In this document: positions 1-6,162 of the stretch, piece by piece
Position numbering within the stretch: the first letter of the stretch is position 1
How the letters are laid out: the number at the start of each line of letters is the position of its first letter
NCBI GenBank assembly: GCA_007118555.1
Contig: SKRJ01000450.1
Span: 1 to 8,303 of the forward strand
Direction of reading: 5' to 3'
DNA: 8,303 nucleotides
Origin: Anaerolineae bacterium
GTDB taxonomy: Bacteria > Chloroflexota > Anaerolineae > UBA1429
Program-made: the position numbers and the translations under genes
Notes under the pieces: generated by a model
Databases searched by the model: none
What the model was told of the DNA's origin: nothing
The model's input: only the letters and a program-made list of their open reading frames with translations

Positions 1-833
1 GCATCCTGGGCGGTGACGCCCTCGGTCGCATCGATGAGCAGCAGGGTGACATCGGCGCGACTGATGGCCTGCATGGAGCGGATCACGCTGTATTGCTCGA
101 TACCCCGATCGATGCGACCACGGCGCCGGATGCCCGCGGTGTCGATCAGGACGACCTCTTGCTCCTCGAACACGATGCGGGTGTCGATGGCATCGCGGGT
201 GGTACCCGGCACCTCCGAGACGATCACCCGCTCCTCACCCAGCAGGCGATTCAGCAACGATGACTTGCCCACGTTGGTGCGCCCCACCAGCGCCACATGG
301 ATGGCCTCGGCGTCCTCGTCCTCGAGGGGGGCGTCGGGCAGCAGCTCGATGAGTTGATCCAGCAGTTCCCCGGTGCCCATGCCACGCCCGGCCGAGACGG
401 GCAGCGGGTCGCCCAGACCGAGGGCATAGAACTCGAGGATGGCCAGCTCACGCTTGAGATTGTCGGCCTTGTTGGCCACCACCAGGACCGGCTTGCTGGC
501 GCGGCGCAGCAGGTCGGCGATCTCCTCGTCGGCCCCGGTGAGCCCTTCGACAATATCGGTCAGCAGCACGATCACGTCGGCCTCACGCATGGCGATCTCG
601 GCCTGGGCGCGAATCTGCTCGGTGAGGCGATCGGTATCGCCCAGGACCAGGCCGCCGGTATCGATCAGCGAGAACACGCGTCCGCTCCACTCGACCTCGC
701 CATAATGACGGTCGCGGGTGGTGCCGGGCACATCCTCGACGATGGCGCGGCGCTCGCCGATGAGGCGGTTGAACAACGTAGACTTGCCCACATTGGGGCG
801 GCCCACCAGGGCCACGACGGGTTTGGCAGCCAT
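1..833 (-). CDS. der: Ribosome-associated GTPase Der (EngA), C-terminal part missing at window edge
   Basis: Der is a tandem-GTPase factor that acts in late assembly of the 50S ribosomal subunit. The 277 visible residues start at an ATG at 833 with AGGAA a few bases upstream. The first G domain has GRPNVGKST at residues 11-19, PGTTRD near 36-41, DTGG at 58-61 and NKAD at 121-124. A short acidic linker (about 168-177) leads to the second G domain, with GRTNVGKSS at 184-192, PGTTRD at 209-214 and DTAG at 231-234. Two G domains in a row are diagnostic of Der. The second NKxD motif and the C-terminal KH-like domain lie beyond the left edge, since family members usually run to about 440-460 residues. 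In the second P-loop Thr replaces the usual Pro, which should be tolerated. The gene follows cdaR by 75 bases with no obvious terminator or convincing promoter between them, so read-through from the upstream operon is plausible. Confidence 0.96.
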   Translation of the reverse strand, partial: MAAKPVVALVGRPNVGKSTLFNRLIGERRAIVEDVPGTTRDRHYGEVEWSGRVFSLIDTGGLVLGDTDRLTEQIRAQAEIAMREADVIVLLTDIVEGLTGADEEIADLLRRASKPVLVVANKADNLKRELAILEFYALGLGDPLPVSAGRGMGTGELLDQLIELLPDAPLEDEDAEAIHVALVGRTNVGKSSLLNRLLGEERVIVSEVPGTTRDAIDTRIVFEEQEVVLIDTAGIRRRGRIDRGIEQYSVIRSMQAISRADVTLLLIDATEGVTAQD

Positions 834-908
834 ATGGTTCCTGATTATCCTCGTTCTACTGCTGGTGCGGACAAGCGACAAGCCTGCGTCCACCTCATGG
901 TATCAACA

Positions 909-2219
909 TTATGGTCTTGGCGTCGCCGTCGGCCTGGGAGTTGGGGTCAGCGTCGGCCCGGGCGTCGGCGTCGCTTGCAGCTCGATGGTGACCTCGACCA
1001 ACATGGGGACAATGTCCCTGACCTCGAGGTCCTGCAGAGCGGGCTGGCCATCCATATAGATCTCGACCTGCGGGCGCACCTGATGGGTCCCCGGCCCCAG
1101 ACCGGAGAGATCTAAAATGGCGCTGAGGCGCTCGGGCTGCAACTCATCCAGCAGCACGGCCGGCCCGGTCAAAAAGACGTCTACCGTCTGTAGGAACGGC
1201 GCCACCTGCAGGCCCTCCTGCAGGCGCTGTACCCGCAGCGCCAACTCGATTGTGGTGCCACCGGTGATGGCATCGATCCCGACCGTGACCAGCACCTCGC
1301 CCTGGCCCTCTTGCTCGCCCAAAACGGAAACACCCTCGGGCAGGTCGAGCTCCATACGGGCAGCGATCATGCGCGTCGCGCCCGAGACGGACAAGTCGCC
1401 CCTGACCTCGATGAGACTGCCCATGGCCTCGATGACACTCGGCGGGCCCACGACGGTGACCGTGGCAGGCATCACATTGACGCTGCTGACAAAGTAACCC
1501 CGCGCGGGCTGTCCCGTGGTGCGCACCCGCACCGCGACCTCGCGATAGTTCTCACGGCGCTCGATGGGGACGCGTACGCGCACCGACGAGGGAGAGAGTT
1601 GCACATCGCGGATCACCTGGCCTGTCTCGTCGCGAGCGCTCAGTTCGATGGTGCGGTCGATCGGGTTACGCTGATTGGCAACAGACACCGAGCCAAAGAT
1701 CTCTGTCACGCGGGCCAACTGGGAGGCGGCGCCGCTCAGGGTGACCTCTTGCGGATCGACCTCGGCCTGGGATGCCTGGAACCCGAGAGGCACCTCCTCC
1801 AGGCCGTTCAGCTCGATGGTGACGGGGCGCACTTGACGCTCGGCTCGTTCGAGGCGTACATACAAGGCCTGCGGATGCACACTGAGAATTGTGACGGTAG
1901 GATCAGAGACGGAAAGCTCCACCGGCACCACGTGCATCCCCTCATCCAGGCCGGTTAGGTCGGCGGTGGCGGAAAAGTCGGCGACGGTGAGGGCCTCCCA
2001 ACTCGAGGCAAAGGCCCGGATGCGCACGCGCACGGTGCTAACAGGCTCGTTGACAATCATGAGCTCGGTCGGTTGATGGAGAAGCTGGACGGGAATCTGT
2101 GCGGGAAAAAAGTCCTCGCGCGGCCGATCCGTCTGATAGGTGGCGCTGACCCAGATGACCGTACCCAGAAAGAGGGCCAAGACCGCCGTTCCGATTCGAT
2201 CGAGCTTGATTCGACGCAC
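909..2219 (-). CDS. cdaR: YbbR-domain protein, probable regulator of diadenylate cyclase (CdaR)
   Basis: In Firmicutes, CdaR is a membrane-anchored protein whose YbbR domains lie outside the membrane and which binds and modulates the c-di-AMP synthase CdaA. This 436-residue protein has a basic N-terminus, one membrane segment at about 11-26 and then four YbbR-like beta-rich repeats at roughly 35-125, 130-218, 224-316 and 322-413. The repeats are recognisable by recurring VRVR/VTL strands and P-x-x-V-x-V-x-G-type turns. It ends in a low-complexity Thr-Pro tail (about 417-436), a kind of segment common in exported Chloroflexota proteins. The chosen start is GTG at 2219, because AAGGAG stands 7 bases upstream. 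A GTG at 2252, overlapping the cdaA stop as GTGA, would add 11 residues before the membrane segment but lacks a comparable ribosome binding site of its own. The position directly after cdaA is the classic cdaA-cdaR arrangement. The usual third partner, glmM, is not in the window. Confidence 0.88.
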   Translation of the reverse strand: MRRIKLDRIGTAVLALFLGTVIWVSATYQTDRPREDFFPAQIPVQLLHQPTELMIVNEPVSTVRVRIRAFASSWEALTVADFSATADLTGLDEGMHVVPVELSVSDPTVTILSVHPQALYVRLERAERQVRPVTIELNGLEEVPLGFQASQAEVDPQEVTLSGAASQLARVTEIFGSVSVANQRNPIDRTIELSARDETGQVIRDVQLSPSSVRVRVPIERRENYREVAVRVRTTGQPARGYFVSSVNVMPATVTVVGPPSVIEAMGSLIEVRGDLSVSGATRMIAARMELDLPEGVSVLGEQEGQGEVLVTVGIDAITGGTTIELALRVQRLQEGLQVAPFLQTVDVFLTGPAVLLDELQPERLSAILDLSGLGPGTHQVRPQVEIYMDGQPALQDLEVRDIVPMLVEVTIELQATPTPGPTLTPTPRPTATPRP

Positions 2220-2226
2220 TGGAGTA

Positions 2227-2232
2227 CTCCTT
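2227..2232 (-). promoter_or_regulatory. Shine-Dalgarno site deciding the cdaR start
   Basis: AAGGAG on the minus strand lies 7 bases upstream of the GTG at 2219. It sits inside the frame that would be coding if the upstream GTG at 2252 were used. The same AGGAG motif with a 7-base spacer precedes argF and the cold-shock gene here, which favours 2219 as the true start. Confidence 0.75.
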
Positions 2233-2248
2233 ATCAGTAAAGCTTGTA

Positions 2249-3103
2249 TCACGTGCGTCCGCGTGTCTGCGTGCCGCCCGAGGATGAGGTGCGCTCTCGC
2301 TCCTCGTCCTGGCCACGACGCCGATCACGCCGGGAGCGCAGCAACGCCTGGAGCAGCGTGGTCAGGCGACGCTCGTCCAGATGGCGGACGATGCGGCCGT
2401 TGCGCGCCATCGAGATGATGCCCGTCTCCTCGGAGACCACCACCACGATGGCATCGGTCTGCTCGGACATGCCCAGGGCAGCGCGATGGCGGGTCCCCAG
2501 GTGCGTCTCGGTGGGGATGGTCTCTGCCAGCGGCAACAGACAGCCCGCGGCGACGATGTTGCCATCGCGAATGATAATGGCGCCATCGTGCAACGACGTG
2601 CCCGGATAAAAGATCGTCTGTATGAGCGAAGCTACCACCAGCCCCTCGATGGTGACGCCGGTTTCGACATAGTCCTGCAGCCCGGTCTCGCGCTCGATGA
2701 CGATCAGGGCGCCGTGGCGCTGCAAGGACAGCCGATGGCACGCGGTGGCGATCTCGCGCACCACGCGGTCCAACTGCACCTCACGACTGCCCGACCAGAG
2801 GGCCAGGCCTCCTGCGCGGCCCAGGCGATCCATGGCGCGGCGCAGCTCGGGCTGCAAGATGATGGCAACGACCACCAGCAGCGCCTGGCCGGTGCTGCGC
2901 AGGAGCCAGTTAAAGGCGGTGAGCTCGGCGATGCTGCCAAAGAGGGACACCGCCAGCGCCAACAGGATGACGCCCCGCAGGAGCTGCACAGCCTGGGTAC
3001 CCTGCACCATCATCAGGACGCCATAGACGATGCCCGATACCAACAGGATATCGATCAAACTGCGCAGATCGAGCCTCGAGAGCAGCCAGAGCAGATTGGC
3101 CAA
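2249..3103 (-). CDS. cdaA: Diadenylate cyclase CdaA (DacA/YbbP type), c-di-AMP synthase
   Basis: CdaA condenses two ATP into cyclic di-AMP, a second messenger that controls potassium and osmolyte balance and cell-wall homeostasis in bacteria that have it. The 284-residue protein has three N-terminal hydrophobic segments (about 15-33, 42-58 and 73-84) and then the family segment QPELRRA (84-90). The DisA_N catalytic domain follows at about 115-245, with the DGA motif at 173-175, GTRHR at 203-207 and VSEETG at 223-228. These are the hallmark ATP and metal-binding motifs, so the enzyme should be active. Residues 255-284 form a very polar Arg/Glu/Ser/Thr-rich tail with no recognised role. The start is a TTG at 3103, with GGAGGAG 8 bases upstream inside the last codons of argF. 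Only 5 bases separate it from the argF stop. Its stop lies just upstream of cdaR, which encodes its expected membrane partner. Confidence 0.95.
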   Translation of the reverse strand: MANLLWLLSRLDLRSLIDILLVSGIVYGVLMMVQGTQAVQLLRGVILLALAVSLFGSIAELTAFNWLLRSTGQALLVVVAIILQPELRRAMDRLGRAGGLALWSGSREVQLDRVVREIATACHRLSLQRHGALIVIERETGLQDYVETGVTIEGLVVASLIQTIFYPGTSLHDGAIIIRDGNIVAAGCLLPLAETIPTETHLGTRHRAALGMSEQTDAIVVVVSEETGIISMARNGRIVRHLDERRLTTLLQALLRSRRDRRRGQDEERERTSSSGGTQTRGRT

Positions 3104-3108
3104 CTCTT

Positions 3109-4032
3109 TTACTCCTCCAGTACGTGCACCAGAATCGCCTTTTGGGCGTGCAGCCGGTTCTCGGCCTGATCAAAGAGCCACGAGAGGGGGCCATCGGCCA
3201 CGGGATCGGTGATCTCCTGACCACGATGGGCCGGCAGGCAGTGCATGATCCCGGCAATGGACGGCCCCTCGGCCACCAGTTCCTCATTGATCTGGAACGG
3301 CGGAAAGGCGGCATTGCGTCGCTGGGCCTCCTCCTCCTGCCCCATGCTGGTCCAGGTATCCGTATAGAGGACATCCGCCTCTCGGACGGCGGCGACGGGG
3401 TCATGGGTCAGACGTATGCTGCCGCCCGCTTGTTCCGCCAGACCCTCGGCGAGGGTCACAGTGTCGGGGTCAGGGCAATAATCGGGCGGGGTGGCGCCCA
3501 CAACATGCATGCCCATGAGGGCGCCCCCGACGAGCAACGAGTGCAGAACGTTGTTGCCATCGCCCAGATAGGTGAGCCGCACGTCGCGGAGCGTGCCCAG
3601 CTTTTCCAGAATCGTGAGGAGATCGGCCATAGCCTGGCAGGGATGGCTATAGTCGGAAAGGCCGTTGATGACGGGCACGCTGGCCCACTCGGCGAGCTGC
3701 TGGACGTGGGCATGCGCGAACACCCGCGCCATAATGGCGTCCACATAGCGGCTGAGCACCCGGGCGACATCGGGGACGCTCTCGCGCTCGCCGATGCGAA
3801 TCTCGTCGGGCGAGAGGTAGAGGGCGTGCCCCCCCAGTTGGTACATGCCCATCTCAAAAGAGACGCGGGTCCGCAGCGAGGGTTTCTGAAAGATCATGGC
3901 GAGGCTGCGCCCGGCCAGCAGCGGCTCGGCCCGCCCGGCACGCAGTGCGGCCTTGAGCTCGCGAGCAAGCGCCAGCAGTTGCCCGATTCGGGCAGCATCA
4001 AAATCGCCAAGATCCAAAAAATCGCGCTTCAC
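3109..4032 (-). CDS. argF: Ornithine carbamoyltransferase, anabolic type
   Basis: The enzyme joins carbamoyl phosphate to L-ornithine to give L-citrulline in arginine biosynthesis, acting as a cytoplasmic trimer. At 307 residues it has normal family length. The carbamoyl-phosphate site shows [13 protein letters not shown] starting at residue 48, a Leu variant of the more usual STRTR. DYSHPCQ is at 127-133, the ornithine-specificity loop DTWTSMG at 225-231, and the catalytic HCLPAHRG at 264-271. Asp and SMG in the loop point to ornithine rather than putrescine or N-acetylornithine as acceptor. The start is GTG at 4032, preceded by AGGAG at 7 bases. The frame stays open for 83 codons upstream, but that part overlaps the methyltransferase gene and has no family resemblance. 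The gene follows the methyltransferase stop by 43 bases and runs into cdaA with a 5-base gap. No other arg gene is present, so it stands outside an arginine cluster. Confidence 0.96.
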   Translation of the reverse strand: MKRDFLDLGDFDAARIGQLLALARELKAALRAGRAEPLLAGRSLAMIFQKPSLRTRVSFEMGMYQLGGHALYLSPDEIRIGERESVPDVARVLSRYVDAIMARVFAHAHVQQLAEWASVPVINGLSDYSHPCQAMADLLTILEKLGTLRDVRLTYLGDGNNVLHSLLVGGALMGMHVVGATPPDYCPDPDTVTLAEGLAEQAGGSIRLTHDPVAAVREADVLYTDTWTSMGQEEEAQRRNAAFPPFQINEELVAEGPSIAGIMHCLPAHRGQEITDPVADGPLSWLFDQAENRLHAQKAILVHVLEE

Positions 4033-4075
4033 AATGCCTCTCCTCGATGGTTCCAGAACTCGACCCAAGCGACGC

Positions 4076-4771
4076 TCACTGCGCGTACGGCTTGATTGCC
4101 CAGATGAGATCATAGTCGACCTGCCAGCGGTGGGTGTTGATCTCGGCCAGTCCTTCTCGATCCAAAAGGGCCTCCATGCGGCCCCGCCCACAATGCCGCC
4201 CTGGCAGAAACCAGGCTTCCAGCCCCACCCGGTTGGAAACCAACAGCACGCCCCCGGGCTTGAGCACCCGCGCCATCTCACGGACGACCTGCGGCGTATC
4301 GCGCATGAACTCGAGCGCCTCCAGGCAGCTTACGGCATCAAAGGTGGCATCGGCGAACATGAGATCGTGGGCGTCGCCCTGGATGAGCTGGATCCGCTCT
4401 CCCTGGCTATTCTCGCCGTCCATCAGGTCCCTCTGCGCTTCTAGCAGCATCCCCTGTGAGTGGTCTACCCCGACCAACGTAGCGTCCAGATCGCCGGCGG
4501 CAGCCAGGGCCAGCAACGCACGGCCCGTGCCGGTGGCCACATCCAGATGGCGCGCCCCTGGCATATCCTCTATCATCCGGGCCAGGGGCAGGCCCACAAA
4601 GCGGGCTTCGTCCACAAAGCCAAACTTTTTGATTCTGTTATAGTGGCGCGCTGTCCAGTCATAGAGTCTAACAACGGCGCGGGTCCCAAGATACGTGCCC
4701 TCGGTCGTGACCACGAGCCAGTAGGCGAGAGCGACCAGGATCAGGAACAGCAGCGTGAGACAACTCATCAT
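4076..4771 (-). CDS. Membrane-anchored class I SAM-dependent methyltransferase
   Basis: The protein has 231 residues when started at the ATG at 4771. A single hydrophobic segment (about 5-22) suggests an N-terminal membrane anchor with the enzyme in the cytoplasm. The Rossmann-type methyltransferase fold follows. Motif I is LDVATGTGR at 76-84, an acidic residue at the end of the second strand is D103 in [16 protein letters not shown] at 131-137 should contact the adenine, and [12 protein letters not shown] is at 170-181. This resembles the Methyltransf_11/UbiE-like group, but the substrate cannot be read from the sequence. The segment [17 protein letters not shown] (43-59) before the fold could contact substrate. 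The start ATG overlaps the stop of the upstream membrane-protein gene by one base (TGATG), which suggests translational coupling. A TTG at 4789 is an alternative start, but neither has a strong Shine-Dalgarno sequence. Lipid or quinone methylation would suit the anchor, though that is only a guess. Confidence 0.85.
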   Translation of the reverse strand: MMSCLTLLFLILVALAYWLVVTTEGTYLGTRAVVRLYDWTARHYNRIKKFGFVDEARFVGLPLARMIEDMPGARHLDVATGTGRALLALAAAGDLDATLVGVDHSQGMLLEAQRDLMDGENSQGERIQLIQGDAHDLMFADATFDAVSCLEALEFMRDTPQVVREMARVLKPGGVLLVSNRVGLEAWFLPGRHCGRGRMEALLDREGLAEINTHRWQVDYDLIWAIKPYAQ

Positions 4772-5526
4772 CAGGGCACCAGCCCCCAATAGCTGGTTGC
4801 GACGGCTACCAGGAACCAGCTCCCGAGCCAGCTCAGGTCGAGCAAGGCAGCCGACATCCGTTGGCCAAGCGGCGCAATCCGATGCATGTCATCCGCCAGG
4901 GCTGTGACGGCGACCACGCCGGCCAGAAGAGGCTGTTGCGCGGCCACCAGGGCGACCACCCAGGCAGCCCAGGCCAGCCGCGTGCCCCATACCACCGGTC
5001 GGTGCGCAAGGGCCCCATCGGACGCCGCCCGATCGCGCAGCCTGGACCAGGTTCCGACGGCAGCCACCGGCCCCAGGGCCAGCAGGGGGCTTTGCCAGTG
5101 TGCAATCCAGACGAATCCCAGCGTCCATGCCACCAGCACCTGCAAGCCCACGAGCATGGGAACGGCCTCACGACGAGGGCTGCGGCCGGCGGCCAGGACA
5201 ACCACCACACCCAGCGCCAACGCCGCCTGGGTCACATAGATCACCGGCTCGCCCAAGAGCGTCGCGATGAGGAGCGCCAATCCGGCGCCCACCACCGCCG
5301 TGGCCAGGTCATGCGGCGAGAACCGGCGCCTCTCGTCGGCGAGGGGCAGCAAGCGGACCAGATGCACCAACCCTGCATAAAAGGCCCCCAGGGCGAGATC
5401 CACGAGCACCCAGAGGGCCAGCAGCTCCAGCCAGTCGCCGTTCAGCGCCTGGAACGCCCCGCCGACCAGCGCGCCGGCCAGCAAGGCACAAATGGCATAG
5501 CCGTTCATTCTTGCCGCAATACGCAC
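4771..5526 (-). CDS. Polytopic integral membrane protein of unknown function
   Basis: This 251-residue protein is not recognised. It is rich in Ala, Leu, Val and Trp and has about seven or eight likely membrane segments, near residues 10-27, 33-53, 73-91, 95-113, 122-142, 146-158, 182-208 and 228-247. Charged loops lie between them, notably ADERRRFSPHD at 63-73 and SRLRDRAASD at 161-170. The topology loosely recalls polyprenyltransferase-like or other small transport/lipid membrane proteins, but the Asp-rich NDxxDxxxD signature of UbiA enzymes is absent, so no function is assigned. The GTG at 5526 is used as start, with a weak AGAGGG upstream. The ATG at 5508 is an equally possible start that would shorten the protein by six residues. 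It is the first gene of the minus-strand operon and overlaps the following methyltransferase gene by one base, so the two products may act together on a membrane substrate. Confidence 0.72.
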   Translation of the reverse strand: MRIAARMNGYAICALLAGALVGGAFQALNGDWLELLALWVLVDLALGAFYAGLVHLVRLLPLADERRRFSPHDLATAVVGAGLALLIATLLGEPVIYVTQAALALGVVVVLAAGRSPRREAVPMLVGLQVLVAWTLGFVWIAHWQSPLLALGPVAAVGTWSRLRDRAASDGALAHRPVVWGTRLAWAAWVVALVAAQQPLLAGVVAVTALADDMHRIAPLGQRMSAALLDLSWLGSWFLVAVATSYWGLVP

Positions 5527-5581
5527 GAATATCGCCCTCTAGCCTCACATACGAGAATGCGCAGCCAACTCTCCCCCAGCC

Positions 5582-5611
5582 ATTATAGCACTCCCCAGGC
5601 GCAATTCCTAA
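5582..5611 (-). promoter_or_regulatory. Extended -10 promoter for the membrane protein-methyltransferase-argF-cdaA-cdaR unit
   Basis: A perfect TATAAT lies on the minus strand at 5587-5582, with TGC directly upstream, giving the extended -10 form TGnTATAAT. A possible weak -35 (TTAGGA, 5611-5606) lies 18 bases further upstream and overlaps the stop codon of the cold-shock gene. Transcription would start near 5575, leaving a leader of about 50 bases. The 9-base core CTATAATGG also occurs in the cold-shock gene promoter. No clear intrinsic terminator is visible between the two genes, so some read-through is possible. Confidence 0.7.
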
Positions 5612-5988
5612 CGCTGGTCAGGCTCAGAGTCCACTACATCGATGGCACGCGGGCCCCTGTCGGTGATCTGAACCTGGTAGCTGACGGCCATTCCTTTGCG
5701 CGGACGGACGGGTCCCGACTCTCGGAACTCGGACGCGTGCACGAACACCGAGCTGCCGTCGTCCTGTTGGATAAAGCCATAGCCCCGCTGGCGGTTGTAC
5801 CATTCGATCACACCCGTGCGCCGCCGCGTGAGCTGTTCGAGGGCACGACAGGCCGGGCAGACCCTGGGCGGGGCCGCGCCATCAGCGTCGGCAACGGCGG
5901 CCTGGCGCTGCTCCTCACGGGAGTAGAGGAATCGATTGCTGCATGATCGGCAGACGAGATAGAGATCCCTGGGTTTGCGATCGGTCAC
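5608..5988 (-). CDS. Zinc-ribbon plus cold-shock-domain protein
   Basis: This 126-residue protein joins two small domains. Residues 8-50 hold a probable treble-clef/zinc-ribbon of the zf-trcl type, with cysteines at 13, 16, 44 and 47 (CRSC and CPAC), an REEQ segment after the first pair, and a PRVCPACR ending. Residues 57-120 form a cold-shock domain beginning TGVIEWYNRQRGYGFIQ, with the nucleic-acid-binding motifs RGYGFI (68-73) and VFVHAS (81-86). Cold-shock domains bind single-stranded RNA or DNA, often as chaperones or antiterminators, so RNA binding is likely. What the zinc module recognises is unknown. The start is GTG at 5988 with AGGAG 7 bases upstream, and the gene has its own strong promoter. 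It is transcribed divergently from aspS. Both domain calls rest on clear motifs, while the cellular role is inference. Confidence 0.9.
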   Translation of the reverse strand: MTDRKPRDLYLVCRSCSNRFLYSREEQRQAAVADADGAAPPRVCPACRALEQLTRRRTGVIEWYNRQRGYGFIQQDDGSSVFVHASEFRESGPVRPRKGMAVSYQVQITDRGPRAIDVVDSEPDQR

Positions 5989-5995
5989 AGATTGG

Positions 5996-6000
5996 CTCCT
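5996..6000 (-). promoter_or_regulatory. Shine-Dalgarno site of the cold-shock gene
   Basis: AGGAG on the minus strand is separated by 7 bases from the GTG at 5988. It supports this non-ATG start; no ATG with a comparable site was seen nearby in frame. Confidence 0.7.
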
Positions 6001-6023
6001 GAATCGTGTTGATGCATTACACC

Positions 6024-6051
6024 ATTATAGGCGAGCAAGGAGTCCGGTCAA
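6024..6051 (-). promoter_or_regulatory. Sigma70-type promoter of the cold-shock gene
   Basis: On the minus strand TTGACC (6051-6046, five of six consensus bases) and a perfect TATAAT (6029-6024) are separated by 16 bases. Transcription would begin near 6017, giving a leader of about 28 bases. This is the best promoter in the window. The leader is too short for a long cold-shock-style RNA thermosensor. Confidence 0.8.
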
Positions 6052-6099
6052 CGCACGTCCAGAGGACCGCGACGCAGAAGGGGGAGCCGCTCTGGCGAT

Positions 6100-6127
6100 T
6101 TGTGTCGAATGCATGAGCGGTTATAAT
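6100..6127 (+). promoter_or_regulatory. Promoter of aspS-rnc
   Basis: A perfect TATAAT at 6122-6127 has a weak -35 candidate TTGTGT at 6100-6105, with a 16-base spacer. Transcription would begin near 6134, leaving a leader of about 29 bases, which leaves no room for a T-box riboswitch. The inverted repeat CCGCTC (6087-6092) / GAGCGG (6115-6120) brackets the -35 region. Whether it is an operator is unknown. Confidence 0.7.
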
Positions 6128-6162
6128 CGTATCGTTGTCATCCCATAGAAGAGAGAGACCAG

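Noticed and set aside
834..908. Possible promoter for der (GATAAT on the minus strand at 849-844)
   Set aside because: No suitable -35 is present, and the start site would fall only a few bases before the ATG, inside the ribosome binding region.
297..1115. Plus-strand open frame of 272 codons across der and the end of cdaR
   Set aside because: It is antisense to two genes with clear family motifs, has no recognisable domain and shows the Gly/His/Gln/Asp-rich composition typical of reversed high-GC coding sequence.
2381..3169. Plus-strand open frame of 262 codons opposite cdaA
   Set aside because: It is fully antisense to cdaA and the end of argF, lacks any known motif and has a shadow-like composition.
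3124..4095. Plus-strand open frame of 323 codons opposite argF
   Set aside because: It mirrors argF, whose catalytic motifs are all present on the other strand; no domain or ribosome binding site supports it.
4033..4281. N-terminal extension of argF in the same frame
   Set aside because: It would overlap the methyltransferase gene by about 200 bases and has no similarity to the family; the GTG at 4032 with AGGAG gives the normal 307-residue length.
5527..5607. Intrinsic terminator after the cold-shock gene
   Set aside because: No GC-rich stem followed by a run of U could be found; the gap is instead explained by the promoter of the next gene.
4861..5946. Plus-strand open frame of 361 codons across the membrane-protein and cold-shock genes
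   Set aside because: It is long, but it crosses two minus-strand genes, their promoter and the intergenic gap, and its His/Gln/Gly/Arg-rich translation resembles no protein family.
6128..6162. T-box or other riboswitch upstream of aspS
   Set aside because: The leader from the predicted start site is only about 29 bases, too short, and no T-box-like sequence was seen.
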